Shown here in pieces: positions 30,004 to 42,080 of a DNA stretch of 64,000 nucleotides. The translations under genes and the position numbers were made by a program. Within the stretch, counting starts at the first letter, position 1. Every line of letters begins with the position of its first letter. The DNA lies in NCBI RefSeq assembly GCF_000421565.1, contig NZ_ATXG01000008.1:1-64000 (forward strand). The letters run 5' to 3'. The notes under the pieces are model-generated. The model did no database searches, was not told where the DNA came from, and was given only the letters and a program-made list of their open reading frames with translations. The stretch comes from Agromyces subbeticus DSM 16689 (GTDB lineage Bacteria; Actinomycetota; Actinomycetes; Actinomycetales; Microbacteriaceae).

Positions 30004-31023
30004 TCAGTAGCCTGCACCGAGATCGATTCGGCCCTCGAAGTCGCCGGCGCCGAGGAACGCGCGCACGTTCGAGGCGATGCGTTGAGCGAACAACGGCACT
30101 GTCATCTCTTCAGTGTCGGCCACGTGCGGGGTCACGATGCAGTTCGGCGCGCTCCACAGCGGATGCCCCGCCGGCAACGGTTCCGGGTCGGTCACGTCGA
30201 GACCTGCGCCACCGAGGTGACCGGACTCGAGGGCTGCGACGAGGGCGTTCGTGTCGACGAGCGCCCCGCGCGCGACGTTCACGAGCACCGCGCCCCGAGG
30301 CATCCGCTGCAGTTGGTGCGAACCGATGAGGCCGCGCGAGTCAGTCGTGAGGGCGGCGGCGAGCACCACGACATCGGCATCGGCAAGCGCCTCGCCGAGC
30401 TCGGCCACCGGCAGCGTGCGCGTCGCACTCGGCACGAGTGCCGCGCTTCGGCGGACGACGGTCGTGCGGGCGGCGAACGGCTCGAGCAGGCGCAGCAGCT
30501 CCATCGCGATGCCACCGGCGCCCACGATGACGACGTTCGCGCCGTAGAGCGTGCGGCCGGCCTCGTCGGCGTGCCAGGCACTCGCCGAGACCCTCCGCGG
30601 CAGTTCGCGCAGCAGTGCGAGCACGAGCATGAGGGCGTGTTCGGCGACGGGCTGAGCGTAGGCGCCCTTCGCGCTGGTCCAGACACGTCCGTCACCGTCG
30701 GCGCGCGCGAGCAGCGGTGCGAACGCGTCGACGCCCGCCCACGGCAGCTGCACCCATGCGATCGATGGATGCGCATCGAGCATCGCCTCGAGATCAGCGT
30801 CTCCCGACGCAGCGGTCCACACGAGCCCACGGGTCGCGGCCGAGAGCGGTGCCACCGTGCCGCCGGCCTGCTCGACGGCATCGACGAAGGCTGTGGCTGC
30901 ATCGGGCACGATCGCGATCGGCCCGGCCGTGACGGGTGTCGGCGCGTCAGGCTCGATGGCCTGCGCCCCGGCGACGACGCGGTGCCGAGCGCGCCGCTCG
31001 GGCACCGCGGCATCCGTGGTCAT
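30004..31023 (-). CDS. D-isomer 2-hydroxyacid dehydrogenase
   Basis: A 339-residue NAD-dependent oxidoreductase. The Rossmann motif is GAGGIAMELL (about 172). Catalytic residues are Arg in VNVARGALVD, Glu in DVTDPEPLP and His in TPHVADTEE. Substrates of the family are 2-hydroxy or 2-oxo acids and cannot be told from sequence. The start overlaps the end of an ABC ATPase gene by 4 bp, so it is the last gene of the peptide-transporter operon and may act on an imported compound. Confidence 0.85.
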   Translation of the reverse strand: MTTDAAVPERRARHRVVAGAQAIEPDAPTPVTAGPIAIVPDAATAFVDAVEQAGGTVAPLSAATRGLVWTAASGDADLEAMLDAHPSIAWVQLPWAGVDAFAPLLARADGDGRVWTSAKGAYAQPVAEHALMLVLALLRELPRRVSASAWHADEAGRTLYGANVVIVGAGGIAMELLRLLEPFAARTTVVRRSAALVPSATRTLPVAELGEALADADVVVLAAALTTDSRGLIGSHQLQRMPRGAVLVNVARGALVDTNALVAALESGHLGGAGLDVTDPEPLPAGHPLWSAPNCIVTPHVADTEEMTVPLFAQRIASNVRAFLGAGDFEGRIDLGAGY

Positions 31024-31876
31024 GCCGAAGGGCCGAGATCGAGATCGTCGATCACCGCGTGGCCGGCATCGAGTGCACCGGCAAGGGCCTTCACGTACGG
31101 ATGCTTCGGGTCGTCGAGCACCTCGTCGATCGTGCCGATGGCCGCCAACTCACCCTTGTCGAGCACGGCGACGCGCGCGGCGGTGCTTCGGAGCACCGGC
31201 AGGTCGTGGCTGATGACCACGGCCGAGAACGTGTGCTCCTGACGGAGTTCGCCGATGAACTGCGCCACGACGTCGCGAACGGTGAGATCGATGCCCGCCG
31301 TGGGCTCGTCGGCGACGAGCAGCGACGGCCCGAGCACGAGCGCGCGGGCGAAGGCGACACGCTGCCGCTGCCCGCCCGAGAGCTCGTAGGGGTACTTCTC
31401 GAGCATGCCGAGCGAGAGCCGCACGCCATCGAGCATCGTCGCGACCCTCGTCGCCAGGGCGCGCCCGTTGTAGCGCCGGTCGCGCTCGAGGATCGGCTCC
31501 CCGATGATCTCGGCGACGGTTCGGTCGGCCGGCAGCGTCGACGCGGCATCCTGCGGAAGGTATCCGACATGGAAGCGGTACTCGGGCACCTTGCGCTTCG
31601 GGATGCCGCGCAGCGGGTGCCCGAGCACAGTCGCGTCACCCCCGGTGATCACGGGACGTCCGTCGGTCGATCGCGTGTCGAACGCGGCTCCGGAGAGCAC
31701 CTTCGCAAGCGTGCTCTTGCCGCTGCCTGCACTGCCGAGCACGCCGAGCACCTCCCCCGGCGCCACGGTCAGCGTGAGGCCGTGGAGCGCGACGTACGCC
31801 GGACTCGCTCCGTGCGCCGGATACTCGACCGACAGGTCGTTCAGCACGATCGGGAAGCCATGGGCGGCACTCCGCA

Positions 31877-31880
<4 letters not shown>
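31020..31880 (-). CDS. Additional ABC transporter ATPase
   Basis: A 286-residue nucleotide-binding subunit of the peptide/opine family: Walker A GSAGSGKST, Q-loop LPQDAAST, signature LSGGQRQRV, Walker B LLVADEPTAGIDL and switch His in ISHD. The Walker A is unusual in reading GSAGSGKS rather than GESGSGKT. It overlaps the double ATPase gene upstream (ATGA) and the dehydrogenase gene downstream. As the operon already has two ATPase domains, this third one may be regulatory or serve another permease pair. Confidence 0.85.
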
Positions 31881-33564
<1,684 letters not shown>

Positions 33565-33568
<4 letters not shown>

Positions 33569-34638
33569 GAGCGGACCCCGATTCCGTGCTCGTCGAATGA
33601 TTCGCCGTCTTCGAGGCCCGAGAGCCCGCCAGGACCGGCGGAGAGCGTGCCGCCCGGAACGACGGAGGTCTCGGCGACCACGCCCGAGGCCTGGGCGACT
33701 CGACGACGCCCGCGCAAGCGAGGATCGGCGAGGTCGTTCAGGCTCTCGCCCACGAGCGTGATGCCGAGCACCACGAGCACGATGGCGAGGCCGGGATACA
33801 GCGCGGTCCACCAGATGCCGCTCGAGACATCCGACAGCGCCTTGTTGAGGTCGTAGCCCCACTCCGCCGCCGCCGTCGGCTCGATGCCGAATCCGAGGAA
33901 GCCGAGACCCGCGAGCGTCAGGATCGCCTCGGACGAGTTCAGCGTGAAGATGAGCGGCAGGGTGCGTGTCGCGTTGCGCAGCACATGGCGGAACATGACC
34001 CGGCCACTCGATGCACCGAGCACCTTGGCCGACTCCACGTAGGCCTCGGCCTTGATGCGCACCGTCTCGGCGCGGATCACACGGAAGTACTGCGGAATGA
34101 AGACGACGGTGATCGAGATCGCGGCCGCGAACACGCCGCCCCAGAGGTTCGACTGACCGCCCGAGATCACGATGGACATGACGATCGCGAGCAGCAGCGA
34201 CGGGAACGCGTAGATCGCGTCGCAGACGACCACGAGCACGCGGTCGAGCCAGCCGCCGAAGTATCCGGAGACGAGACCGAGCAGCACACCGGCGAAGATC
34301 GACAGGATGACCGCGATCACGATGACGAACAGCGCGGTCTGCGCACCCCACAGCACACGCGACAACACGTCGTAGCCGCCGACGGTGGTGCCGAACAAGT
34401 GCTCGGCCGACGGCGCCTGCTGGCTGCCGAAGGGGCCCTCGGCATCGCGCAGCTGTGCAAAGCCGAACGGAGCGATGAGCGGCGCGAACACCGCCGTCAG
34501 GATGAAGAGGCCGGTGAGCACGAGGCCGGCGATGAGCATGCCTCGCTGCAGGCCGACGCTCTGGCGCAGCTGGTGCACGACGGGCAGTCGGTCGCGAAGA
34601 CGCCGTTTCGGCGCGCGAGTGACGATGTCGGTCGACAT
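33565..34638 (-). CDS. Peptide ABC transporter permease, DppC/OppC type
   Basis: A 357-residue inner-membrane permease with six predicted helices and an N-terminal OppC_N segment (about 30-75). The EAA loop is EAYVESAKVLGASSGRVMFRHVL. A long polar C-terminal tail of about 45 residues is unusual for the family. The gene overlaps the ATPase gene and lies one base after the DppB-type gene. Confidence 0.9.
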
Positions 34639-34639
34639 G

Positions 34640-35761
34640 TCAGTACCTCACCCTCGGGTCGATGAGCGCCGCGATGATGTCGACGATGAAGTTGGTGAGC
34701 GCGACGATCACGGCGAGCAGGGCGACGATGCCCTGCACGGCGACGAAGTCGCGGGCCTGGAGGTACTCGGCGAGCATGAAGCCGAGGCCCTTCCACTCGA
34801 AGGTCGTCTCGGTGAGCACCGCGCCGCCGAGCAGGAGTGCGATCTGCAGCCCGATGACCGTGATGATCGGGATCAACGCCGGCCGGTAGGCGTGCTTCTG
34901 CACGAGCCGGTACTCGCTGACACCGCGCGATCGCGCCGCGTCGACGTAGTCGGTCGCGAGCGTGCCGATGACGTTCGTGCGAACGAGCCGCAGGAAGACG
35001 CCGGCGGTGAGCAGCCCGAGCGCGATGGCCGGCAGCACGGCGTGGGCGAGCACGTCGCCGAGTACGGCCGGATTGCCCGTCATGATCGCGTCGATCGTGT
35101 AGAGGCCCGTCTTGTTCGGCAGCACCTCCATCTGCAGTTGCGCGCTCGTCGAAGCGCGCCCGGCGACCGGCAGCACCTTCAGCCAGACCGAGAAGATGAG
35201 CTTCAGCAGCAGGCCGGCGAAGAACACCGGGGTGGCGTAGCAGAGGATGGCGAAGATGCGCAGCGCGGCATCTTGACCTTTGTCGCGGAAGTACGCGGCG
35301 ACGAGACCGAGCGGGATGCCGACGACGAACGCTACGAGCAACGCGTAGAACGCGAGCTCGAGGGTCGCGCTGCCGTACTTGACGAGGATGTCGGTGACGG
35401 GGCGGTTATCGGTGATCGTCGTGCCGAAGTTGCCGGTGAAGATCTGCCCGAGGTACTCGAAGTACTGCACGAGGATGGGCCGGTCGAAGCCGGCTGCGTG
35501 GATGCGCTCGGCGAGCTGGTCGGGCGGCAGCTGGCCGCCGAGTGCCGCGGTGATCGGGTCACCCGTCGATCGCATGAGCACGAAGACGAGGGTGACGAGG
35601 ATGAACACCGTCGGGATGATGAGGAGCGCCCGCACGATGATGTATCGGCCGAGGCCGCCACCGGAGGATTTCGGCGCTCGCCGTGTTTCAGGGGACGCGC
35701 TGCTGGCGGGCGCCGTCGTCGTTGAGGTCAATGTTCGCCAATCGGGAGTGGGCCGGAACAC
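34640..35761 (-). CDS. Peptide ABC transporter permease, DppB/OppB type
   Basis: A 373-residue permease. An extra N-terminal region of about 45 residues (Thr/Ala/Ser-rich) precedes the first helix; the usual start would be near GRYIIVRALLIIPTVFIL. EAA loop: DYVDAARSRGVSEYRLVQKHAYRPALIP. It pairs with the DppC-type permease downstream. ATG 35761 is retained, but a later start is possible. Confidence 0.85.
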   Translation of the reverse strand: MFRPTPDWRTLTSTTTAPASSASPETRRAPKSSGGGLGRYIIVRALLIIPTVFILVTLVFVLMRSTGDPITAALGGQLPPDQLAERIHAAGFDRPILVQYFEYLGQIFTGNFGTTITDNRPVTDILVKYGSATLELAFYALLVAFVVGIPLGLVAAYFRDKGQDAALRIFAILCYATPVFFAGLLLKLIFSVWLKVLPVAGRASTSAQLQMEVLPNKTGLYTIDAIMTGNPAVLGDVLAHAVLPAIALGLLTAGVFLRLVRTNVIGTLATDYVDAARSRGVSEYRLVQKHAYRPALIPIITVIGLQIALLLGGAVLTETTFEWKGLGFMLAEYLQARDFVAVQGIVALLAVIVALTNFIVDIIAALIDPRVRY

Positions 35762-35830
35762 AGGGTGGCCCGCTCCGGAGAGCGGGCCACCCGTTCCTTG
35801 CGTAGAAGAGACTCTAGCCGTTCAGCCGGC

Positions 35831-37459
35831 TCAGCCCTTCGAGAGCGCCGCGTACCGGAACTTGAACGATGCGTCGAGCGTCTGGTCGGTGCCCTCGACA
35901 TCGGTGCCGGTCACGGCGACCTGAGCGCCCTGCAGGTAGGGCACGGTCGACAGGTCGGCCGCCACCTTCTGCTGGATCTCCTCGATCTGCGCGGTGCGCG
36001 CGGCGGGGTCGGGCTCGGACGCCTGCTTGATGATCAGGTCGTTGACTTCCTGGTTCACGTAGTGGTTGCCGAGGAAGTTCTCGATCAGGAAGAACGGCGT
36101 GACGTAGTTGTCGGCGTCGGAGTAGTCGGGAAACCAGCCGAGCTGGTACGCCGGGTACACGTCGGACGTGCGGTCCTCGGAGTACTGCACCCACTCCGTG
36201 GTCTGCAGGTTCACCGTGAACAGGCCGCTCGCCTCGAGCTGGTCTTTGATCAGCGCGTACTCGTCGGCCGACGAGGGGCCGTAGTGGTCGTTCGAGTACT
36301 GCAGGTTCAGCTCGATCGGGGTGGTCACGCCTGCAGCCTCGAGTGCCGCCGTCGCCTTGTCGGCGTCGGGTGCACCGGCGCCGTCGCCGTAGAGCTCCTT
36401 GAGGGGCTCGATCGAGCCGGCGATGCCGGCCGGCACGTAGGAGTACAGGGGCGTGTAGGTACCCTTGTAGACCTGCTCGGCGAGCTCGTCGCGGTCGATG
36501 AGGTCGGCGACCGCCTGGCGCACGGCGAGCGCCTTGGCCGGGTCGGCCTCGGGCGTCTTGGCACCGTAGGGCTGCGTGTCGAAGTTGAAGACGATGTAGC
36601 GGATCTCGCCACCGGGGCCTTCGACCACGTTCACTGCATCGTTGCCCTTGAGGTCGTCGATGTCGGTCGCGGAGAGGCTGCGGTAGGCGACGTCGATGCC
36701 GCCCTCCTGCACGTCGAGCTTCAGGTTCGACGACTCGGCGTAGTACTTCAGGTTGACCGTCTCGGTCTTCGCCTCGGCGAGCAGGCCCTTGTACTCGGGG
36801 TTCTTCTTGAACGAGATGAGCGTGTTGAAGTCGTAGCTCGTGATCATGTACGGGCCGGCGAACGCGTTGGCCGCGACGATGTCGTCGTCGGACGTCAGCT
36901 CATCGGCGGCGAAGACCTCTTCGTCGACGATGGCGCCAGGGAAGCTCGTCAGGATGAGCGGGAAGACCTGGTCGTTCTCGGCCTTGAGGTGGAAGACGAC
37001 GGTCGTGTCGTCGACGGCCTCGGTGCTGTCGAGGTTGTACAGCAGGCTCGATGCACCGTTCGGGTCAGCGATCGCGATCTGGCGGTCGAACGAGAACTTC
37101 ACGTCGGACGCGGTGAGATCGTTGCCGTTGGCCCACTTCAGGCCCTCGGGAAGCGTCACCGTGTACTCGGTCGGCGCGGTGAACTCGGCCGACTCGGCGA
37201 GGTCGGGCACGACCTCGGTGCTCTGGTAGTCGGTGTTCAGCAGGTACGGGAAGACCTGCGTCTGCACGGCGAGCGAGCCGTTGTCGTACGAGCCGGCCGG
37301 GTCGAGCGTCGTCACCTTGTCGGTCGTGCCGATGGTGAGCGTGCTGCCCGAGGCCTCCTCGCCGCCGCCTGCCGAGCAACCGGCGAGTGCGAGGGCTGCG
37401 ACCGAGAGACCGGCCACGACGGCGAAGCCGCGGCGCCCGTTCTTGGATGCGGATGTCAT
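35831..37459 (-). CDS. Peptide ABC transporter substrate-binding lipoprotein
   Basis: A 542-residue family 5 solute-binding protein. The lipoprotein signal ends at LALAGC (Cys at about 28), so it is anchored outside the membrane. Typical stretches are TTLDPAGSYDN, YTVTLPEGLKWANGNDLTASDVKFSFDR and AVRQAVADLIDRDEL. It captures peptides or related ligands for the permeases. It is the first gene of the six-gene operon ending at 30004. About 190 bp upstream (37460-37650), shared with dnaG's 3' end, holds its promoter. Confidence 0.9.
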   Translation of the reverse strand: MTSASKNGRRGFAVVAGLSVAALALAGCSAGGGEEASGSTLTIGTTDKVTTLDPAGSYDNGSLAVQTQVFPYLLNTDYQSTEVVPDLAESAEFTAPTEYTVTLPEGLKWANGNDLTASDVKFSFDRQIAIADPNGASSLLYNLDSTEAVDDTTVVFHLKAENDQVFPLILTSFPGAIVDEEVFAADELTSDDDIVAANAFAGPYMITSYDFNTLISFKKNPEYKGLLAEAKTETVNLKYYAESSNLKLDVQEGGIDVAYRSLSATDIDDLKGNDAVNVVEGPGGEIRYIVFNFDTQPYGAKTPEADPAKALAVRQAVADLIDRDELAEQVYKGTYTPLYSYVPAGIAGSIEPLKELYGDGAGAPDADKATAALEAAGVTTPIELNLQYSNDHYGPSSADEYALIKDQLEASGLFTVNLQTTEWVQYSEDRTSDVYPAYQLGWFPDYSDADNYVTPFFLIENFLGNHYVNQEVNDLIIKQASEPDPAARTAQIEEIQQKVAADLSTVPYLQGAQVAVTGTDVEGTDQTLDASFKFRYAALSKG

Positions 37460-37650
37460 ATCCGTCTACCTCTTCCTGTCAGGACTGAATCGCGCCCGCG
37501 CACAGCGCCGACACGTTTTCGTATCCCCAAGACCTAGCACACGGCGTCTGAATGCTGCTTGGTGCGGCGCCTGGACGGGCGAATATTTACCGATCTGCAA
37601 CCTTCGACGCAACCGATGCGCGTTGAAGGCCATCTTCGAGCGGATGCCGC

Positions 37651-39516
37651 TCAGTCGACCTTGAGCGCTTCACGCTCGCGATCGATCTCGACGATCGCGC
37701 GACGCACGCTGTCGTACGTCGCCGGATCACTCGGCCCGAGCCGGGTGAGACGCCCGGTCAGCTCGGCCTTCTGGCGAAGCAGCTCACGGTCGATCAACGA
37801 AGCGAGCACGCCGCGCACGTAGCCCGCGATGCGAGCCTGGGTGCTCTGCGGCACCGGCAGCACCGCGAGCTGCTGCACGAGCCCTGCGAACGGCGCAGGA
37901 ACCTCGGCCATGACCCGGTCGACGCGAATGGCGGGATCGGGCGAGGCGAGCACCGAAGCGATGCCGTCGCGGATGACGGCGAGCGACGGGTTGCCGAACC
38001 GGCTGTCGATGGCCTGGCGCAACAGATCGAGGCCGACGGAGTCTGGGTACTGCAGCATCGCCTGCAGTGCGTCGCGTTCGAGACGGGTCGCCGGGTCGGC
38101 CGGCAGTTGCGTGATCGAGAACGGGCGCTCGGCCGGCTCCGCCGCGGGTGCCGCGCCCGCCGTGCCGGAGGGCGTCGATCGTTCGCCGTCGGGCTTCGCG
38201 CGACCGGTCGCCGAGCGCACCGCCCGGGTCACCTCGGCCAGTTCGACGCCGAGCATCCTCGCGAGCTCGCGAGTGTAACCCGGCCGCATGGCGGGGTCGC
38301 GGATCTCGGCCACCACCGGGGCAGCGGCCCGGAGCGCCGCGACGCGGCCCTCGACGGTCTCGAGGTCGTAGCGGGCCAGCGTGTGCTTGATCACGAACTC
38401 GAACATCGGGATGCGCGAATCGATGAGGGTGCGCACCGACGCGTCGCCGCGCGCGAGCCGCAGATCGCACGGGTCGAGCCCGTCGGGCGCGACCGCGACG
38501 AACGTCTGCGCCGCGAACCGCTGCTCTTCGCCGAATGCGCGAATCGCGGCCTGCTGGCCGGCCGCGTCGCCGTCGAAGGTGAACACGACCTCGCCGACAC
38601 CGGAGTCGTCGCCGAGCACGCGCCGCAGCACCTTGATGTGGTCGACGCCGAAGGAAGTGCCGCACGTGGCGATCGCGGTCGTGACACCGGCGAGATGACA
38701 CGCCATGACGTCGGTGTACCCCTCGACCACGACCACCCGGTGCGTCTTCGAGATGTCGCGCCGGGCGAGGTCGAGCCCGTAGAGCACCTGCGACTTGTGG
38801 TAGATCGCCGTCTCGGGGGTGTTGAGATACTTGGGCCCCTTGTCGTCGTCGAGCAGCCGCCGGGCGCCGAACCCGACCGTCTGCCCGGTGACATCGCGGA
38901 TCGGCCACACCAGGCGGCCGCGGAAGCGATCGTAGATGCCGCGGTCGCCTTGCGAGACAAGGCCGGATGCCGCGAGCTCATCGGTCGTGAACCCGCGACC
39001 CTTGAGGTGGTCGGTGAGGGCGTCCCAGCTCTTCGGCGCGAACCCGACGCCGAAGTGACGCGCCGCCTCTGCGTCGAAGCCGCGCTCGCCGAGGAAGCGG
39101 CGGCCGACGTCGGCGTCGGGCGCGCTCAATCGCTCGAGGAAGAACTCGGATGCAGCCTGGTTCGCGGCGAGCAGCCGCGCCCGGTTGCCGTGATCGGAGG
39201 CCTGGCCGCCGTCTTCGTAGTGCAGCTCGAGGCCGATGCGACCCGCAAGGCGCTCGACGGCCTCGGTGAACGAGACGTGATCCATGCGCTGCAGGAAGGT
39301 GTAGACGTCGCCCGATTCACCGCACCCGAAGCAGTGGTAGTAGCCGAGACCCGGGCGCACGTGGAAGCTCGGGCTGCGCTCGTCGTGGAACGGGCAGAGC
39401 CCCTTCATCGAGCCGACGCCGGCGGACTTCAGGCTGACGTGCTCGCCGACGATGTCGGCGATGTTGGTGCGGGCCTTCACCTCATCGACATCGCTCTGTC
39501 GAATTCGGCCCGCCAT
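37651..39516 (-). CDS. dnaG: DNA primase
   Basis: A 621-residue primase that lays RNA primers at replication forks. The CHC2 zinc finger is CPFH...CFGC (about 39-67). The RNA-polymerase core and TOPRIM domain follow, with VVVEGYTDVMA and FDGDAAGQQA. The C-terminal part interacts with DnaB in the family. Start ATG 39516 gives the usual MAGRIRQSDVDEVKART. Confidence 0.97.
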   Translation of the reverse strand: MAGRIRQSDVDEVKARTNIADIVGEHVSLKSAGVGSMKGLCPFHDERSPSFHVRPGLGYYHCFGCGESGDVYTFLQRMDHVSFTEAVERLAGRIGLELHYEDGGQASDHGNRARLLAANQAASEFFLERLSAPDADVGRRFLGERGFDAEAARHFGVGFAPKSWDALTDHLKGRGFTTDELAASGLVSQGDRGIYDRFRGRLVWPIRDVTGQTVGFGARRLLDDDKGPKYLNTPETAIYHKSQVLYGLDLARRDISKTHRVVVVEGYTDVMACHLAGVTTAIATCGTSFGVDHIKVLRRVLGDDSGVGEVVFTFDGDAAGQQAAIRAFGEEQRFAAQTFVAVAPDGLDPCDLRLARGDASVRTLIDSRIPMFEFVIKHTLARYDLETVEGRVAALRAAAPVVAEIRDPAMRPGYTRELARMLGVELAEVTRAVRSATGRAKPDGERSTPSGTAGAAPAAEPAERPFSITQLPADPATRLERDALQAMLQYPDSVGLDLLRQAIDSRFGNPSLAVIRDGIASVLASPDPAIRVDRVMAEVPAPFAGLVQQLAVLPVPQSTQARIAGYVRGVLASLIDRELLRQKAELTGRLTRLGPSDPATYDSVRRAIVEIDREREALKVD

Positions 39517-39571
39517 GGCTCTCATCCTAGTTCGCCGTGGCGATGCTGCGACCGGTCGGCCGCACCAGTGG

Positions 39572-40828
39572 TCACCGCTGCACGAGACGCTCGTACCAGG
39601 CGAGCGCCGACTGGTCGGTGAGGCTCGCGACCTGGTCGACCACGACGCGCTTGCGAGCGGCGTCGTCGTCGGCCGCGCGCCAGTCTTCGGCGAAGCCGGC
39701 GTCGAGGTGCTGCTCGCCACTCGCGTGCAGCACGTCGGCCAGCGAGGTGAGCACCTCGCGCTGCTGGTGGTAGATCGGCTGCCGGGTGTTCTTGGACATC
39801 ACGAACGCCGCCACGATGCCCTTCAGCACGGCGATCTCCGCCTGGATCTCGCGGGGGACGACGACGTCGGCGTCGAACCGGATGAGGCTCGCCAGCGGGT
39901 ACGCCGACCGCGTCGCCGACGTCGCGGCATGGGCGAAGCGACCGATGAGCTGGCTCGTGAGGTTCTTCAGCCGGCCCTGGTCGAAGCGGCTGCCATTCCA
40001 GGTGTCGAGCCAGCCGTCGAGGGAATCGAGGCGGTCGAACGCCGCGATGAGCTCGTCATGCGAGACCGACCCGCCGATCCACTCGTACATCGAGGTGACG
40101 AGGCTCTCGTGATCGACCCGGGCGCCGAGTGCTGCGACGTCGATGTAGCCGTTGACGATGGCGTCTTCGAAGTCGTGCACCGAGTAGGCGATGTCGTCGG
40201 AGAGGTCCATGACCTGCGCTTCGATGCAGAGGCGTCGTTCGGGAGCGCCGGCGCGGAGCCAGCGGAAGACCTCGACGTCGCTCGCGTAGAAGCCGAACTT
40301 CGCGCGGCCCGACGGGTCGGCGACGCTCGTGGTGTCGGGCCAGGGGTACTTGCAGCTCGCGTCGAGGCTCGCCCGCGTGAGGTTCAGCCCGTAGCTGCGG
40401 CCGTCGGGGCCGAAGACCTTGGGTTCGAGCCGAGTCAGCAGGCGCAGCGTCTGGGCGTTGCCCTCGAACCCGCCGACATCGGCCGCCCAGGTGTTGAGTG
40501 CCTTCTCGCCGTTGTGGCCGAACGGCGGGTGACCGAGGTCGTGGGCGAGACATGCCGTGTCGACGACGTCGGGATCGAGACCGAGACTCGACGCGAGCTC
40601 ACGACCGACCTGGGCCACCTCGAGCGAGTGCGTGAGCCGGTTGCGGGCGAAATCGAGCCCTGCCGTGGGGCTCAGCACCTGCGTCTTCGCCGCGAGCCGG
40701 CGCAAGGCACTCGAGTGCAGCAGTCTCGCCCGATCTCGCGCGAAGTCGCTGCGACGCGACGAGTGCTCTTCGGGCAGCCAGCGTTCGGTGTCGGCGGCCT
40801 CGTAGCCGCCGAAGAGTCGTTCGCGCAC
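39572..40828 (-). CDS. dgt: Deoxyguanosine triphosphate triphosphohydrolase
   Basis: A 418-residue HD-domain dNTPase: RLTHSLEVAQVGRELA, CLAHDLGHPPFGHNGE and the later DLSDDIAYSVHDFEDA supply the metal-binding His/Asp residues. It hydrolyses dNTPs to nucleosides and triphosphate. The GTG at 40828 directly follows the dusB stop. Confidence 0.93.
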   Translation of the reverse strand: MRERLFGGYEAADTERWLPEEHSSRRSDFARDRARLLHSSALRRLAAKTQVLSPTAGLDFARNRLTHSLEVAQVGRELASSLGLDPDVVDTACLAHDLGHPPFGHNGEKALNTWAADVGGFEGNAQTLRLLTRLEPKVFGPDGRSYGLNLTRASLDASCKYPWPDTTSVADPSGRAKFGFYASDVEVFRWLRAGAPERRLCIEAQVMDLSDDIAYSVHDFEDAIVNGYIDVAALGARVDHESLVTSMYEWIGGSVSHDELIAAFDRLDSLDGWLDTWNGSRFDQGRLKNLTSQLIGRFAHAATSATRSAYPLASLIRFDADVVVPREIQAEIAVLKGIVAAFVMSKNTRQPIYHQQREVLTSLADVLHASGEQHLDAGFAEDWRAADDDAARKRVVVDQVASLTDQSALAWYERLVQR

Positions 40829-40830
40829 GC

Positions 40831-41988
40831 TCAGCCGCCGCTCGTGTCGAGTTCGGCGTCGACGAGCGTCACTCGGTCGTGGCCGACGAGCTCTTGCGAG
40901 TCGAGCCACCCCTCGGGCAGCGCCGGCTTCTTCGGCGTGCCGGCTCGGCCGCGCGGGCCCTCGGCCCCCTCGCCGGGATACGGCATCGACCAGTCGAGCG
41001 TGCCGAGCAGCTCGTCGAGCTGGGCGAGCGACTCCACGGTCGCGAGGCGCGCCCGTGGATCACCGCCCACCGGGTAGCCCTTGAAGTACCAGGCGACGTG
41101 CTTGCGGATGTCGCGGCAGCCGCGCTCTTCGCTGTCGAAGAACTCGGTCAGCAGCTCGGCGTGCCGGCGGAAGGTCTGGGCGACCTCGCCGAGCCCGGGC
41201 TGGGCGGTGTGCTCCTCACCACGGAACGCCGCGGCGAGATCGCCGAACAGCCACGGCCGCCCGAGGCATCCGCGCCCGACGACGACGCCGTCGCAGCCGG
41301 TCTCTGCGACCATGCGCACCGCGTCGGCCGCGGACCAGATGTCGCCGTTGCCGAGCACGGGCACGCTCGTGACCGCCTCTTTCAGCTTCGCGATGGCCGA
41401 CCAGTCGGCCTCGCCGGAGTAGAACTCGGCGGCCGTGCGCGCGTGCAGTGCGACCGCGGCGACACCAGCACCCTCGGCGATGCGACCGGCCTCGAGGTAG
41501 GTGAGGTGATCGGCGTCGATGCCCTTGCGCATCTTCACCGTGAGCGGGATGTCGCCTGCGGCTCGCACCGCACCCTCGACGATGCCGCGGAAGAGCTCGT
41601 TCTTCCATGGCAGAGCTGCTCCCCCGCCCTTGCGGGTGACCTTCGGCACGGGGCATCCGAAGTTCAGATCGATGTGATCGGCGCGGTCTTCGGCCACGAG
41701 CATGGTGACCGCCTCGGCGACCGTCTTCGGGTCGACGCCGTAGAGCTGGATCGAGCGCGGCGTCTCGGACTCGTGGTGCGTGATCAGCCGCATCGACTCG
41801 GGGGTGCGCTCGACGAGCGCACGCGAGGTGATCATCTCGCTGACGTAGAGGCCGGCGCCGAACTCGCGGCAGAGCCGCCGGAACGCCGTGTTGGTGATGC
41901 CCGCCATGGGAGCGAGCACGACGGGCACGTCGAGGGCGAGCCCGCCGATCGTGAGCGGGCCAGCAGGAAGCGTGGTGGTTGAAGACAT
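40831..41988 (-). CDS. dusB: tRNA-dihydrouridine synthase
   Basis: A 385-residue flavoenzyme that reduces uridines in the D-loop of tRNA. APMAGITNTAFRRLC, the catalytic NFGCPVPKVTRKGGGA (Cys), VKMRKGID and GRGCLGRPWLF are characteristic. Start ATG 41988, two bases before the dgt start. The C-terminus is longer than in E. coli DusB, as is common in actinobacteria. Confidence 0.93.
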   Translation of the reverse strand: MSSTTTLPAGPLTIGGLALDVPVVLAPMAGITNTAFRRLCREFGAGLYVSEMITSRALVERTPESMRLITHHESETPRSIQLYGVDPKTVAEAVTMLVAEDRADHIDLNFGCPVPKVTRKGGGAALPWKNELFRGIVEGAVRAAGDIPLTVKMRKGIDADHLTYLEAGRIAEGAGVAAVALHARTAAEFYSGEADWSAIAKLKEAVTSVPVLGNGDIWSAADAVRMVAETGCDGVVVGRGCLGRPWLFGDLAAAFRGEEHTAQPGLGEVAQTFRRHAELLTEFFDSEERGCRDIRKHVAWYFKGYPVGGDPRARLATVESLAQLDELLGTLDWSMPYPGEGAEGPRGRAGTPKKPALPEGWLDSQELVGHDRVTLVDAELDTSGG

Positions 41989-42080
41989 CACCGTCGATTC
42001 TCCCAGAGTTCGGGGGCGTCTCGCCCGCTCCGGGCTCGCGCGCCTAGGATTCACGGGAGGACGAGGCTGGGGAGGACGAG

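Noticed and set aside
34640-34796. A frameshift between the two permease genes
   Set aside because: Both permeases are complete; the one-base gap is a normal tight operon junction.
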